From Trichinella spiralis (taxonomy: Eukaryota; Nematoda; Enoplea; Trichinellida; Trichinellidae), in NCBI GenBank assembly GCA_000181795.3, contig CM012954.1:5288402-5352401 (forward strand): a stretch of DNA of 64,000 nucleotides, in the 5' to 3' direction. The notes beneath the pieces are model-generated. The model was given only the letters and a program-made list of their open reading frames with translations. It had not been told where the DNA came from and did not search any database. Positions 62,419-64,000 of the stretch are shown here, one piece after another. The position numbers were made by a program, and so were the translations under genes. Each line of letters opens with the position of its first letter. Position 1 is the first letter of the stretch.

Positions 62419-64000
62419 TCAGTCGTCGCAAAATTCAGACTTCAAGTACATCGTTGGTACAGGACGACCAGCTCTGCGCGCATCTTCCAATACTTCTTTA
62501 TCCCAGCTGAAGAAGAGCAAAGCAGCCGGAGCTAAGCCGAGCTCGTTGATAGATTTTTCTCCCATATCCACCAACGAAGCACCACTGGCGGAGAACATCC
62601 GCAACTGATAAGGTATCCAATCGCAGCTCAGCACACTGTTCACAAAGTCGATGACCGAAGAAAATTTTTCCGACGAATTGAAAGTGCCCTGCAACAATAT
62701 GCATTACACAATTTATAAATATATATCCATACAATAAACCAAGACAACAACAACACACCTCCAAAATATGGTCGTCTGGAAATCGAATTTTCAACAACGT
62801 GTACACGTATGTAGTGTTGGACATTTTTTCGTCCTTTTCACGCATGCTTTTCGTACGCAACGTCAGCATCTTCTCCATTTGTTCCGTGAGATTGTTCTGC
62901 TCTTGCAAAATTTCACTTGCAGTTCTTACGAAAAAACTATCCGGAACCGAAGACACGCTAATCGGCTTTTCAACATTCGCTTTGTAGATTTTTCGATTGC
63001 GATGCAACTTCAACTTCACCGCCTCGCCCGACAGCAAACAGTCCATTGCCAAAGTTAACCGTTCCACATCTGCTGCTACCGATTGTTCAATGGATAAATA
63101 TTTTTCATTATTCTAAAGAGGAATATTAAAAGAAAAAAGATTTTTTTCTGCTTTTTTGAAAATGACTTACTTCGTCCACTTCATTAAAACCAACCGCATG
63201 CAAAAATTCCAAAGCCCCTTTCACCGGAAGCACTTTCTCTTCGAATATCTTGTTGGCCATACGAATGCGACGGTATTTTTCTTCATCACCTTTTTCCAAT
63301 AAATTTCCCAGATATTTTTTCAACACTGCCACAACTTCGGCTGAACGAGTCGACGAATTCAACGAATAAATCATGATCGACGACGCAATCAACGGCTCTT
63401 GTTCCAAACAATCCCGCAAATGGTCTTCGACCGCCTTGATCAACTGCTCTTTCGGCAAAACCACATCATCACCCAATAGATCACAAGTGAAAAAAATATC
63501 ACACAAAGCCAAAGGACCCGCAACTTCGACAATTTCAGGTTGATCATTTTTTTCATTCGATTTCTCCACCCCTTCAGAAAATTCCAACTGACGACGTGCC
63601 TGTAAAAAACAAATACATGATAATAATAAATTCACCCATTTACCCCAATGATCAACAAATCCACCCACCTCCTGTACAATAGCACGTCTGGACCTGGAAA
63701 TGGCATCCTTGGACTGTTGGGCGATGCAACGCTTCAACGCAGCTTCTTCAGCTTTTTGCCTCGCTTCGGCTGCAAGTTTCTTTTCCGCTTCACTTTTTGG
63801 CTGAAGGTTAGATTGCTTCAGAAGAAAAAACAAATATAACAAATATCCACTTGGATGAACAAAACTACCCCAACTCACCGGTTCAACACGTTCCGACTGA
63901 GTGGCTGATGTCGAACGCGCACCTCTCGACTGAGTTTGATTGAGTCTACGAGGTGGACCTGCTTTTCTAAATTTCGCTGCCGCTTTCTTCTTTTCGACCA
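62419..64000 (-). CDS. ubxn6: UBXN6 (UBXD1)-like cofactor of p97/VCP, N-terminus beyond window
   Basis: UBXN6 links the AAA ATPase p97/VCP to ubiquitin-dependent membrane traffic and protein quality control. Visible exons are 63879-64000 (open at the window end), 63669-63815, 63171-63599, 62759-63112 and 62419-62688, giving 439 residues in frame. Human UBXN6 has 441, so few residues are missing. The N-terminal block KFRKAGPPRRLNQ matches the family's conserved KFxxAGPxxxL segment near its VCP-interacting region. A Lys/Ala-rich helix follows, then a PUB domain (from PLALCDIFFTCDL to GALEFLHAVGFNEV), a coiled segment and a C-terminal UBX domain (YVYTLLKIRFPDDHILEGTF to PAALLFFSWD). The UBX lacks the usual FPR loop, as in known UBXN6. 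The protein ends SEFCDD. The acceptor of the 63815 exon could instead be 12 nt later (in frame). Confidence 0.93.

Noticed and set aside
1-64000. tRNA genes and transposable elements
   Set aside because: No stretch showed matching A and B boxes with a cloverleaf, and no transposase, reverse transcriptase or long terminal repeats were seen by eye; a covariance-model and repeat-library search would be decisive.

Overview
This window looks like animal nuclear DNA: strongly AT-rich, full of microsatellites, with protein genes broken into many short exons by GT-AG introns of about 50-300 bp. I infer a nematode. The p120-type catenin carries four N-terminal fibronectin III domains, as C. elegans JAC-1 does; acceptors end in tttcag-like sequence; and an unpaired splice acceptor lies 4-33 nt before the start codon of six genes, as expected for spliced-leader trans-splicing. 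The long intergenic DNA and wide spacing are unlike Caenorhabditis. Species and clade cannot be fixed from the sequence.

Left part (1-33 kb): gene-poor. It holds one clear gene, a class A GPCR of FMRFamide-receptor type (coding exon 23536-24879, +), with possible 5' non-coding exons upstream. Two weaker candidates are a two-exon plus-strand fragment at 1165-1610 and spliced minus-strand exons at 31.9-32.9 kb. The rest is AT-rich DNA with microsatellites, G-rich tracts and one perfect 20-bp hairpin.

Middle part (33-51.3 kb): two large minus-strand genes, reconstructed exon by exon so that the reading frame closes. The first is a 1,198-residue JAC-1/p120 catenin in 24 exons: four FN3 domains, armadillo repeats and a DSWV C-terminus. 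Upstream of it on the same strand is a 1,482-residue KIND-FERM-PDZ-PDZ-PDZ protein in 23 exons, with the architecture of FRMPD2 and no phosphatase domain. Only its second PDZ domain has the helix-B histidine of class I PDZ domains, which suits a DSWV ligand. A catenin and its plausible scaffold are thus neighbours.

Right part (52.4-64 kb): compact housekeeping genes. On the plus strand are an ATXN7-type zinc-finger protein and, about 60 bp after its stop, a polyglutamine protein of unknown function. The latter's last exon overlaps, coding on coding, the last exon of a minus-strand ubiquitin-specific protease. Then come 2.6 kb with no confident gene, and the minus-strand pair ZNHIT6/BCD1 (box C/D snoRNP assembly factor) and UBXN6 (p97/VCP cofactor, cut by the window end). 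These two are about 200 bp apart and read in the same direction, like an operon.

No tRNA, rRNA, CRISPR array, recognisable transposon or viral gene was seen. Gene models come from hand-reading splice sites and phases, so single exon borders may be off even where the total frame closes.
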